NCBI RefSeq assembly: GCF_004798865.1
Contig: NW_025336480.1
Span: 15,108,980-15,172,979 of the forward strand
Source: Varanus komodoensis
Lineage: Eukaryota > Chordata > Lepidosauria > Squamata > Varanidae
Length of the DNA stretch: 64,000 nucleotides
Reading direction: 5' to 3'
The notes below the pieces were generated by a model. That model was not told where the DNA came from. It did not search any database and saw only the letters and a program-made list of their open reading frames with translations. A program made the position numbers and the translations under genes. Positions within the stretch are counted from its first letter, which is position 1. Each line of letters starts with the position of its first letter. Shown piece by piece: positions 48,376 through 58,290 of this stretch.

Positions 48376-51300
48376 CTGGTTTTCACTCACTTTTATGTGA
48401 TCTCTAGGGCTGTGCTAGTTTCGTCTTTGGATTTAACAATCATTCTTCAATGAATAAATCTGGGACAGCACATCTTGAATCTTGGTCTTGTATTAAGATG
48501 TGACTAGAGTAGATTTTCCTGGGACCTGAAGAGAATAAAGGCCTTTTGAGAACGCCAGGCACAAAAGCAGCCCCAGTGGCTGGAATTTATTATTTTAGGC
48601 CCTGAGGCAGCTGCCATTCTATGTCACCATGCGGATTGCTTCCTTGCTGTTCTGGATTTATGTTGCCCCTTCGTAACATTAAACCAGATTTACAGTCTTC
48701 AACTGCCTACTAGTGAGGCTGCTCTCTTCGTACATGCCTGCACTTGCTTTGTCTAGTAACTTCCCCTGTTCTCAGGAAAATTCAGTGGTTGTTGCACCTG
48801 TGGAGTTTGTGTAAAGTACAGCTGGGAATCCTTGCGCCCTCTAAGCATTGGTAAGCACTTAAGCTGCAACAGCAGTGCCAGTCACGAGAAATCACACTTG
48901 AATCCAAAACTCTCCTTTTGCACGTGAGGAATTATGGTGATATGTGTCCATCCCTTATTTGATAATGCAAATAAATGATTATTTAGCTTGTGATTTATTA
49001 ATGTATAGTGTTTCTCACATAACCATTCCTGTCATATGGCAAAGGGTACTCAAGACAATGTTCAAAAGCTGAAATAAACAGCAAAGGAAAAAAGAGGGGA
49101 AGGGGAAGGGGAGTCATCCTAGTTGCATTTTTAGCAGGATCCAGCAAAAGCTTTTCTTTATGACTGAAACTATGCAGTGGAGACCAATCACATCTCCTAA
49201 GAAAAAAGAGTTACCCCAACAGGGAAGGTTCTGCTACACAACCTCTCCAGATGGTTTTGATGATTCGGAAAGTGCATGTGAATTATAATTATTATGTACC
49301 CAAGGTCCAGGTGTGGGGTGTGTACCAGTTGTGTACGTAGGCTTTGTGGACACCCCAATGGACAGGGTACCTCTGTAGGAAATCCCCACAAAGCTTAGCT
49401 TGCAGAATCTGATAGAAAAGCATATCAGAAGGTAAAAGTTACAGCCACTGCACTCAGGTTTACAACTGAAAAAAATACCTCAAAACTACAGTCTTTGGAA
49501 GACAAATGGAAAGACAGTCGTGGGGAATGATAAAAGTGCAAGAAAGACTCTAGATGTAAGTTTTCATTGGCTGATCAAATACATGGCAGGAAAGAGCCAG
49601 GCAGCAGTCAGGAGGTCAAGCATTCAGACCAGCAACAGAGAAAGGATGCATTTGCAATCCGGAGGCTATAATTTGGGGTTCATGAGGAACAAAGAACCAG
49701 AGGAGCAAAGAGCATGAGAAAAAACACAGTCAGAGCAAAGTAGGTAGATAATGTGGGACCCAGAGCATGGAAACATTTGGAAAACACGAGGAGAAGCTTA
49801 AACAGACTATGAGCAACAACCAAAAAAAATTAAAATAAAATAATTAAATAAAGGAATAGCAATCATAATGCTAGGTGAAATGTAGATAAATGTGGAGAGA
49901 GGTTTGGAAGACAAAGCCAAGGGGGTTGGAATAATTAACGTAAGAAATGATGAGAACAAGCAAGACCTTTAGTTGTGTTGACAGAAAGCAAAGGGTGAAT
50001 TTGATAGATATTAGAAAGATGAAAGCGGCAGGAATTAGTGACTGTGAGGGAAACAGAACATGTAATCAAAGAAAACATTGACATTATAAATTGGTGAGAC
50101 AGAAGGCAAGAGCATAATGATTAATATTCCAGGTTGTAATATGCATTATCTCAGATTCATGTTCAAAAGGAGATACTTATTTTCAAATAGCCATTCAGAA
50201 AATTGGAAACAAGGTGTACTGATATTGCTTGCAGTGAGGGGAGGCTGTATTGGGCTTTTTTTTGGGAAAGGCTGCAAGGCCTGGCCAGATGCCAGCAGAC
50301 TCCCTACTCGTGGTTTGCTGATTCACCCAGACAAGGCCACAGAGCTTGAGAGTGTAGGGAGCAGGCAGGTGCCCTTTGGCACCGAAAGGAGTTGCCATTT
50401 TTTGCAAGCTGCCTCTGTGAGGGGAAGGACAAGGTGGTGGTTCTCCCACTCCAGGGCTTGCTGTTGACTTTTCCTTCAACACTGGCAGTGGGACAGCATC
50501 CTTCACTGCCTCTGACTTCAGTGGTAGAGCTTCACAGGCACACGGCAGTCACGCAATCCACAGTCCTCCCGCCTCCCAAGTCTTTGCTGCATCTTCCCAG
50601 CATCCACGTCTGAGGTAACCTCCTTGCACTGCCTAATGGTAGGGCTGCCCTCTCTAGGAGCAACCTCCTTTCTCACAGTAGTAACTGTAAATCAATAACG
50701 AAAACACATCCCCCACTTCTGTTAGTGAAAAACAAACCAGTCAAAAATAAACCAAAATCAACGACGACAGAAAACGGTAGCAGTTCTGAAAGTGGGAAAC
50801 CAGCAGGAGTACAGGGGTGTCAGGGCAAAATGTGTAAAATAATAGGGATGCAGGCATGTGCCAGGGTCTGCTGCCAGGACGTGGGTGGCCAGAGACAAGC
50901 CGAGTCAAGAGGAACAAGGCCGCAGGACCAGGAGGCTCTGATTGCTGAGACCAGTTCTGGAGGGTCCTGAAGCTTAGATAGCTCTTCGACCAGGACTCCT
51001 AGCTGGCACTTCCCCGTAGACTGAGGGTTCCAGCAGGGCTTGGGATCGATCCTGCAAATACAGTGGCAGTGGTTGTTCTGATTCTGGCCACCAGAGCAGC
51101 GCAGATCCTAACAATATGTTCCAGATCTGACAAAAAAGTTAATCCCCAGTGTCCCAGTTGACTGTACCCCGGGACCTGTTGGTCATGGAACCAACTAGAG
51201 GGGAGGCATTTCTGGATTTAATGTCAGGTGGGGTTGCCCACGACCTGGTATGAGACGTACATTTTGTTGAACCAAGTAGAAACAGGAACCACAGTGCAAT

Positions 51301-51661
51301 CAGGTTTAACATACTTTTAAACTGAAGATTGCCAAAGCAGTCCAGCACAGTGACATTTAACTTAAAAAAAGAAAAGAAGACTTTTCTAAAATGGGTCAGG
51401 AGGTAAAAATAAGTTGAAAGGGGAAGTAAAGAGACTTAAATTCCTTCAAGACACTTGAAGATTATTCAGAATCACAATAGCTTAATACAGAATGCACAAT
51501 ACAGAAGCAGTATAGTATACAGAATGTATACTACAGGCTATAAAGGTAGCATGAAATACAAGAGGTTCCCAGCATGGTTAATGATCAATTATAAGGAAGT
51601 TATTAGTAAAAGAAGTCTTCCTTCAGAAAATTGAAGTCTTGCCTGTAAAGCAAAAGGGAGC
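48376..51661. other. 3.3 kb non-coding
   Basis: A-rich in places. 49000-49080 may be an inverted LINE tail ('gggtactcaagacaatg'), but no diagnostic block is kept. No exon seen. Confidence 0.35.
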
Positions 51662-52545
51662 ACAAGCTTGGACATGTGAGATGCAACCTGAATATAAGAA
51701 AAGTAAAAATGTATTTTGTGGAGACTCTCACAAATACCATCAAGGCCAGCAATAAAGAATTCTTTAAATATCTCAGAAGCAGGAAACTAGCTAGGGAGGC
51801 AGGTGAGCCATTAGGTGAGAATGGAGTTGATAATAGAGGGATTGCAAGGAAGCTGAATGAAATCTTTTCATCCATCTTCACAACAGAGGATAGTGAAGTT
51901 CACCTGTTCCTGAACTGATGTTTTCAGGAAGAGTGTCTTATGAACTAAGGCAGATAACGGTGATAAAAGATAAAATTTTCAGTTTTACTGACAAACTGAA
52001 CATTAATGGATAATTTGGCCCAGATGATCCTAATGAGTTCTTAAAGCACTCAAATATATAATTCTTAGTGTATTACAAAAATGTGTAACATATTCCTAAA
52101 ACAAAAACCTCTGTACAAAAGAATTGCAGAATGGACAATTAAACACCAATTTTTAGAAAGTGTCCCAGGGCAGATAGCTTAATGTCTGTTCTGGATAATT
52201 TTGCTGAAAGCATTATTAAAGGTAGAATTAGTAAAAATATAGAGGGACAAACCCTGCTGAAAAAGAATCAACATGGCCTTTGGAAAAGTAAGTTCTCTCT
52301 CATTAATCCTGTAGAGTTCTTTGGGAGTGTCAATAAATATGTGGACAGGGATGATATAGTAAATGCTGCCCCTTGCCAAAGATGCCAGAACAAACTTAGC
52401 AGCCATGAAATAAGGGGGAAGGTCCTCTTATTGATTAGTAACTGGTTAAAGAATAGAAAGCAGCGAGTAGAAATAAATGGATAAATTCACATGATCTGGA
52501 ATGAGGAGTGAGCAGTGTAGTGGCCAATTTTGCTGATAAGACATC

Positions 52546-53020
52546 ATAGGGATGTGTGAGGGATCAGTCTGGGGGTGGGAATCCATCAGATATCCTGGGT
52601 TTTGCCCCCCAGAATCTAGTCTGCTTTGCAGCAACCCCAAGTCTGAGTTCCTGGTGAGTGTGTCCAGCGTTCATGGGGTGCTTGTCAGGAATCGAACCAC
52701 ATGTGCTGCACAAGAAAATCCCTGTTCTGCACCCCCTGCATGAGCTGTTGGGGCTGCTGCCATTCATGCAGAAGAAGGTGGGTCATGCAGACTTCAGCAG
52801 GAACGGCACGATCACTGTGCAAAGCGGCATCCCTCCCCTGCACCATTGGCAGCAGCTGTTTGGACTACTGCACCTCATGTGGAAGAAGGTGCACAGCCTT
52901 CGTTTGTGAGCATGCACAGACATTTTCTTGGCTCTCTCTTGACTGGGCCAAGCATGAGAGGAAGACTGTGAATGCCAGAGGGACAGATTCTTCTAGGGTT
53001 CATCCCAGCCCTTGTTAGAA
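52546..53020. other. unidentified ~475-bp block inside the CR1
   Basis: Lies exactly where CR1 should run from FADD to EELQ. It is GC-richer than the CR1 on both sides and has no CR1 similarity that I can see. Two related sub-units occur at about 52722-52790 and 52830-52896; both read, in one frame, P.LH....LLGLL / LFGLL..M.KKV. Likely a separate insertion of an unknown element. Confidence 0.45.
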
Positions 53021-53138
53021 CCAAAAAGGATTGTGAGGAGCTCCAAAGTCATCTCTCCAAGCTGGGAGAATGGACATCAAAATAGCAAATGTGGTTCAAC
53101 ATAAGCAAGTGTAAAGTAATATATGCTGGGGCAAAAAT

Positions 53139-53368
53139 AAATAAAGAGGTCCCAAGGACTAACTGGAGAAGAGCCTAATGCTGGAAACGATTGGTGGCAG
53201 AAGAAGAAGGGGATGGCAGAGGATGAGGTGGCATGATGGAGTCACTGGGGAAGTGGGTGTGAGCTTAGGTGGACTCCGGGGGATGGTGGAGGACAGGAAG
53301 GCCTGGAGGAATGTTGTCCATGGGGTCGCGATGGGTCAGACACAACTTCATGACTAACAACAACAATT
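53139..53368 (+). mobile_element. RTE-BovB LINE, 3' end
   Basis: 'aactggagaagagcctaatg', 'agaagaaggggatggcagag', 'gatggagtcactggg' and 'ccatggggtcgcgatgggtc' followed by 'gactaacaacaacaat' is the 3' end of squamate BovB, encoding the end of its ORF (KAWRNVVHGVA.GQT-like) and the short CAA-type tail. It sits inside the CR1, so it inserted later. Confidence 0.85.
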
Positions 53369-54162
53369 TCAAGTATAAACTGATGGGAACTCAGCTAGCA
53401 GTGACTAATCAAGAAGGGGGTTTTGAGATTGTGAACACGTTGATGAAAATGTTGACCCAGTGCATGGCTGTTGGGTAAAAGGCAAACTCCATGTTGGACA
53501 TAATTATGAAGACATTGCAAATAAAACGTCCAATGTCATACTGCCCTTGCCCACATCTATGGTGAGACCACTTCATACCAATATTATGTGAAGCTGTGCT
53601 CCCTGCACTTAAAAAACAACATTGTATAACTAGGAAAAGTACACAAAAGGGCAAGTAAATTGATCAAGGAATGCAGCAGCTCTCCCATGAGGGAGTTGAG
53701 ATTGTTTAGCCTGGTGGGTGGGGAAGGGAAAGATGAGCAAGGGGAGATGCGATAAAGGGGCACAGTGGAGAGATTTTTCTCCCATAACACTAGAAGCCAA
53801 TGGGGCCATCACATGAAACATGGACAAGAGATTCAAGACAGATAAAAGGAAATCATTCCCCATGCAATACGTAGTTAAACTGTGGAATTCACTTCCACCA
53901 GATGCAGTGATGGCCGACAGTTTTACTGGCTTTAAATTGAATCGGGCAAACGCATGGAAGAGATGGCTGTCGATGGCTACCAGCCGAATAGTCACATACG
54001 ATGTCCAGCGTCAGAGGCGATGTGCTGAGGTACTCCAGTTGCTGGGGAACTTGGGCAGGAGGGAGCTGTTACATTCATATGGAGCAGCTAGTATGCCATG
54101 GTGGGCATGGAAAGCTAGAACATTGGTCTGATCTAGCAGGACTCTTCCACGTTCTTATGTAA

Positions 54163-54261
54163 ACTGGGTGATGTGCTGGTAGATATCACATTCCAAATAT
54201 TCTTTTGGTGCTCTTATCTTCTTATGTATTCCAAGAAATTATTTTTGGAAGACTCATGTCC
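54163..54261. other. short spacer
   Basis: Unassigned sequence between the CR1 end and the next LINE tail. Confidence 0.4.
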
Positions 54262-54357
54262 TTTATATTTTGTGAGCCGCCCCAAGGCTTCGTTGCGATG
54301 GGGGCGGCATATAAATGTTTTAATAAATAAATAAATAATAAATAAATAAATAAATAA
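54262..54357 (+). mobile_element. L2-group LINE, 3' tail only
   Basis: 'ttgtgagccgccccaaggct' 'tcgttgcgatgggggcggca' then an AAAT tail: the same 3' terminus as at 33240-33300 (inverted) and 23400-23478, cut down to under 100 bp. Confidence 0.85.
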
Positions 54358-54374
54358 TTGAAGGATCCCAGTAA

Positions 54375-54646
54375 AAAAGCCAATATGATGTAGGGATTAG
54401 GAGTGCAGGACTGGGACTCAGGCAATCTGGGTTCTAGTCCCTGCTCAGCCATGGAGCCACTGGGTGAGTTTGGGCCAGTCACAGACTCTCAGCCCAACCT
54501 ACCTCACAGGGTTGTTGTTGTGGGGATAATATAGAGAGCAGCAGCAGAAGAATGATGTAAGCTGCTTTGAGTTCTTAAAAAAGAAAAGAAAAAAGTGGGA
54601 TATAAATCTAATAAAAAAAATAAAATAAATAAAAATAAAAATAAAA
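54375..54646 (+). mobile_element. Sauria-like tRNA SINE, full length
   Basis: Head 'gccaatatgatgtagggatt', box B 'gggttctagtccctgctcag', body 'ctacctcacagggttgttgt', 'gtaagctgctttgagttctt' and an A-rich AAAT tail. The only well-kept copy in + orientation here. Confidence 0.88.
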
Positions 54647-54898
54647 GATTATCCAAGCGATTTCCTTTACCTTGGAACCAAGATTTATAATCAGATCTCT
54701 GAATATTTAAATATTTATGCTGAAGCAAGTTTTGGGATGGCAGCCGGGAGAAGACTTCAAATATAATCAGAGCAACTGAAGGAAAAAGGTTCAGACCTTT
54801 CTTCTGTGCTATTTCCTGCGATCTAAATCATCCATCTGAATATGTTATGAGCCAGATCGGTTCCTGAAAAGCCGAGAGAGGCATACCACAAGGGATGC

Positions 54899-55528
54899 CT
54901 CACTTGCCTTTTGCAAGGAACCCAAGGTGACATACATAGTCTTTCTCCTCTCATTTATTTATTTTATTTATTTAGAAAATTTCTATGCCACCCCATTCGC
55001 CGAAGCCTTGGGGCGGCTCACAAACATATCAATTAAAACATTATACAATAAAAATATAAAACAAGTTAACAATATAAAATAAGTCGCCCTGGCTGAAGAA
55101 TAAAATAAATAAATAGTATTAACAGTTAAAAACGACGTTTGAATAAAAAGGTCTTCGCCTGGCGCCGAAAAACAAATAACGACGGCGCCAGGCGGACCTC
55201 TCTGGGGAGCGCGTTCCATAACTTAGGCGCCACCACAGAGAAAGCCCTCCTCCGAGTACCTACCCTCCTAATTTCCTTCACGGAGGGTTCCCGGAGAAGG
55301 GCCTCTTCCGCAGATCTCAGGGGGCGGGAGGGCGTATATGGACGTAAGCGCTCCTTCAGGTAGCCAGGACCCAAGCCTTAGTTTGATCTGCACAACAGTC
55401 TTGTGAGGGAGCTTAGACTGAAAGTCGGTGACTGGCCCAAAGTCATCCCGTGAGTTTCATGACCAAGTGGGGGCTAGAACCCAGATTGCCTGGATCTAGC
55501 GTCCAGCACTCTAACCACTGTGCCACAA
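54899..55528 (-). mobile_element. Sauria-like tRNA SINE split by a LINE
   Basis: SINE tail-side body is at 54899-54950 ('ttttgcaaggaacccaaggt' in + sense) and the remaining body and tRNA head at 55376-55528 ('cttgtgagggagcttagact', 'ggctagaacccagattgcct', 'actctaaccactgtgccaca'). The gap of about 425 bp is a LINE in the same orientation, so the SINE is older than that LINE. Confidence 0.85.
54951..55375 (-). mobile_element. L2-group LINE, 3' end inserted into a SINE
   Basis: On the - strand 82 codons are open and read MGPGYLKERLRPYTPSRPLR, then RRAFSVVAPKLWNALPREVR, then APSLFVFRRQAKTFLFKRRF. The 3' UTR with 'gtgagccgccccaaggcttc' and an AAAT-type tail follows at 54955-54980. Undisrupted reading of the preserved part suggests a recent, 5'-truncated insertion. 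Confidence 0.92.
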
Positions 55529-55590
55529 AGGCCTGCTGCCCAAACTCAGAGAGACCCGGAAGTCAACAGCAGGCCTTTGTGGCACAGTGG
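55515..55590. repeat. perfect 24-bp inverted repeat, 28-bp loop
   Basis: Left arm 55515-55538 and right arm 55567-55590 are exact reverse complements (core 'ccacaaaggcctgctg' / 'cagcaggcctttgtgg'). The left arm is the 5' head of the split SINE, so the right arm is a second, opposite-facing SINE head. It is followed by a direct 15-bp duplication of 'agtgggctgccactt' (55586-55600 and 55601-55615). Confidence 0.95.
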
Positions 55591-55783
55591 GCTGCCACTT
55601 AGTGGGCTGCCACTTTGGACTTTAGGACAAGTTCTCTGGTGTGCATGTGTTTGCGTATGCAATTAAAAAAAAGAAAGTTCAGAAAGAAACCTTTGATTTT
55701 AGTTGATAAATATCTGATATCTTCTCTGACATAATTCTGAGCAAAATTTCAACTTACCTGACATTTATGTCTCTTATTTTGGT

Positions 55784-55835
55784 CTCAGTACAAAAATAAT
55801 CTCAGTACAAAAATAAATCTCAGTACAAAAATAAT
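55784..55835. repeat. 17-18-bp tandem repeat, three copies
   Basis: Three consecutive copies of 'ctcagtacaaaaataa(a)t', virtually identical; a recent local expansion. Confidence 0.95.
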
Positions 55836-57151
55836 CATTCTTGGTTGATGTTCTCAAAGTCCTTTGGTACTGAATGCCATTCCTAGAATAGAGCAAATAG
55901 ACTGTAAAAATAATAGAATGTCTAAATATTAAAAACCAAGAGCTCCTTATCTCATCTCATGTATCAACTTCTAAAATGCAACAGTGACATCTAGTGATTG
56001 CATTTAATAGTACAATAGAAAGAGACTAGAGTTAGAAAATGTTCCTTCACTCCCCTACATTTAGCATAACTTATACTGATGCAATGATGTAAGTTTGTGA
56101 GCTCTCTTCAGATGCAAAATACTGTAACTGTAGGTTTTTGTATCAAGGTATAGTTGGTCAATTCTGCAACAGTAGTCACACAGAGAGAGAAAGAGAGAGA
56201 GCAGACAGATAGAGAGATCCTACTGTAGGCTACAAACTGCTGTGGATCTTATTCTGATGTTCATAGAAATTTTGGTGCTGTTTTGAATTACCTTTTTAGA
56301 ACTTTGGTTCGGATCTAACTGTATACAGAGAAAGGGATAATTCATGCACAGCTCCTGATTCCACCCAACAACAGGCCAGCATTCACTTTGACTGGGCTCA
56401 TGTGACAGGGAAACCCATCACGGGAGGCAAACCATAATGGGTTGTCCATTCCTGTGAACCAGGACTGTTTCTTGCAGGGTGGCTTGTTTATGGGCAAAAT
56501 GCTACCCTGGCTTGTTTTAAGGGTCACTTCACCCATGAGGAGCTGGCATGTCACCTGAACTGAGGCAACTGGGCACATCATGGCTAAATGGAAGCAGCTT
56601 GCGACCCTCTTAAAAGTCCCCCTGTCACTCTTAACAGTCTGCCCAGGCCATTCTTTGTGCCATTTGATGCCCAAGCGCTGGAGCGACCACCACCGGCTCT
56701 GTGCCCCCTGCCAGCTCCTGCACCCTTTAATCTCACCATGGTTTTTTTGGTCTAGTTTTCACCCATTTTCTCAAGAGATCACAGAAAGCCTCCTCAAAAT
56801 GCCCATGGAAGGGCCATCACTGGTTTGTAATCCCCTTTAAAAACGAGACCAAATTGTGCCCTAAATGCACACAATTTTTCCACTTTTCATTCTCTTTTTC
56901 TAATCAGACTTGAACAAGTGCAGCCTTGTACACTTTCATGGCTCTGAACGGAATGCCTCTCCTGGGAAGTGTTCAGAGAGGCACTTGCTGTCAAAGTGCA
57001 ACAGGCACCCCACTTGGGCACTGACCCAAAGAAGCTGCCAAGAAACTCATTTTTTACTTTGATCTTCCTTGCAAGCTGTTAAAAGACAGTGTGTCAAGAG
57101 AAATAAAAGCTGTGAGTAGATCACTTCCTATTTAGTGAGAGCTCCAAGGTA
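55836..57151. other. non-coding, no gene seen
   Basis: A GA/CAGA-rich run lies at 56181-56218. 56390-56560 shows small inverse-like blocks and may be an unrecognised MITE. No exon seen. Confidence 0.35.
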
Positions 57152-57393
57152 TGCAGGATGGGCCAAAAGTAGGTATACAGCACTGACTGGCTAATGGAGG
57201 ACCTCACACAGTGGGCACAGTGAATTGAAGTTCATCTTCCAAGCATTGATCAGCATTGGTGCTAGCTGGAATTTGTGTCACAGTGTCGGGGGCAGGTTCT
57301 AGGAATGATGCAACGATGATGGCCATTCTGATCACCCAGGAGACTAAATGTGACCCAATCAATACTGCATGCCTACTTTTGGCCTATCCTGCA
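57152..57393. mobile_element. mariner-type MITE
   Basis: Begins 'tgcaggatgggccaaaagta' and ends with the inverse 'tacttttggcctatcctgca'; a TA precedes it at 57150-57151. Only 242 bp, with no transposase. TA flank and GGCCAAAAGTAG ends fit the mariner group. The right-hand TA is changed to CA. Confidence 0.75.
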
Positions 57394-57858
57394 CACTTTT
57401 GGGAAGTAGGTGGCAGGAATTAAACGCTGCGCATGTCAGACACAAGCACATGTTTTCTCTGAGGTAAATTATGCTTCTTTCCTGGTAAATACATTTAGAG
57501 ACTGCAGTCAGGCACCCATTTCTGGTCCATATGTATGTGGTGACATATTTACAGAGGCATATCCCCATGTGTATGATCCAACCTCAATAATGGGAAATGG
57601 GCAGATCTTTGTCTATGAACTAACATTTGTTTTTTTAAAACACATGGATGCTACAAATAACTGAACACTTAAATATATGATCAATGGTATCCTTAATTTC
57701 ACAATGTTCTTCAGGAAAATAGGGTTAAAAATTCCAGAGTCACAAAGCAGAAAATTCAGGAAGCATCCCACTTGCTTCACAGGCACTCTGTTGATCCATA
57801 CTCATTTTTTTTGTAAGCAGTCCCAAGATGTTTGTAGTGGATGGGTTAGAAAAGTGTT

Positions 57859-57859
57859 T

Positions 57860-57890
<31 letters not shown>
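57859..57890. repeat. (AATC)n microsatellite
   Basis: Eight perfect AATC/TCAA units. Confidence 0.96.
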
Positions 57891-57891
<1 letters not shown>

Positions 57892-58169
57892 CAGTCTTTC
57901 CATTTGAGCATATAGCATTAGTCCAAATCAGGTCTTGATTTTCCTTTCTTGAACATCCTTCGAAATACCCATGGGCTGTTGTCAGATTATCTGAGCACTG
58001 CTTAACCATGGAGCAAGTTATGTCACCTTGATCCAAACCACACAGTAAGATGTGGTGGGGCAGTGCCTGTGCAGCCACCGTGGCTTGTTTTGATCATGAG
58101 AACTGGCCAGTGTAAATCCTAGTGATTTCATTAGAACTTATTTCCAACTAACTGCCTCTAGAACAAGGG

Positions 58170-58290
58170 CAGGCACACTGCGGCCTTCCATATGTTTTAG
58201 TCTACCGCTCCCATCCATCCTGGATAAGAGAGCCGTGAGGGAGGATCGCTGCAGGCAAGCACATCAGGAGGGCACAAGTTGCCTCTCTCT
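58170..58290. mobile_element. palindromic MITE-like repeat, eroded copy
   Basis: 'ccttccatatgttttagtct' 'accgctcccatcc' at left and 'acatcaggagggcacaagtt' at right follow the family at 1948-2072. Confidence 0.5.

Larger units (their letters stand above)
51662..54162 (+). mobile_element. CR1 LINE, internally deleted and interrupted
   Basis: Pieces of CR1 ORF2 appear in order. First KEFFKYLRSRK and LNEIFSSIFTTEDSE (51740-51900, the linker after the endonuclease). Then ADSLMSVLDNFAE, QHGLWKSKFSLINPVEFF and ISNWLKNRKQRVEING (52160-52483, reverse transcriptase), and FADKT (52525, the FADD box altered). After a foreign block come EELQSHLSKLGEW and KCKVIYAGAK (53035-53138). After a BovB insertion come KANSMLDIIMK and the C-terminal block, and finally the CR1 3' end 'gtggaattcacttccacc' to 'cttatg' (54162). 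Multiple breaks; old. No endonuclease domain remains in the window. Confidence 0.85.
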
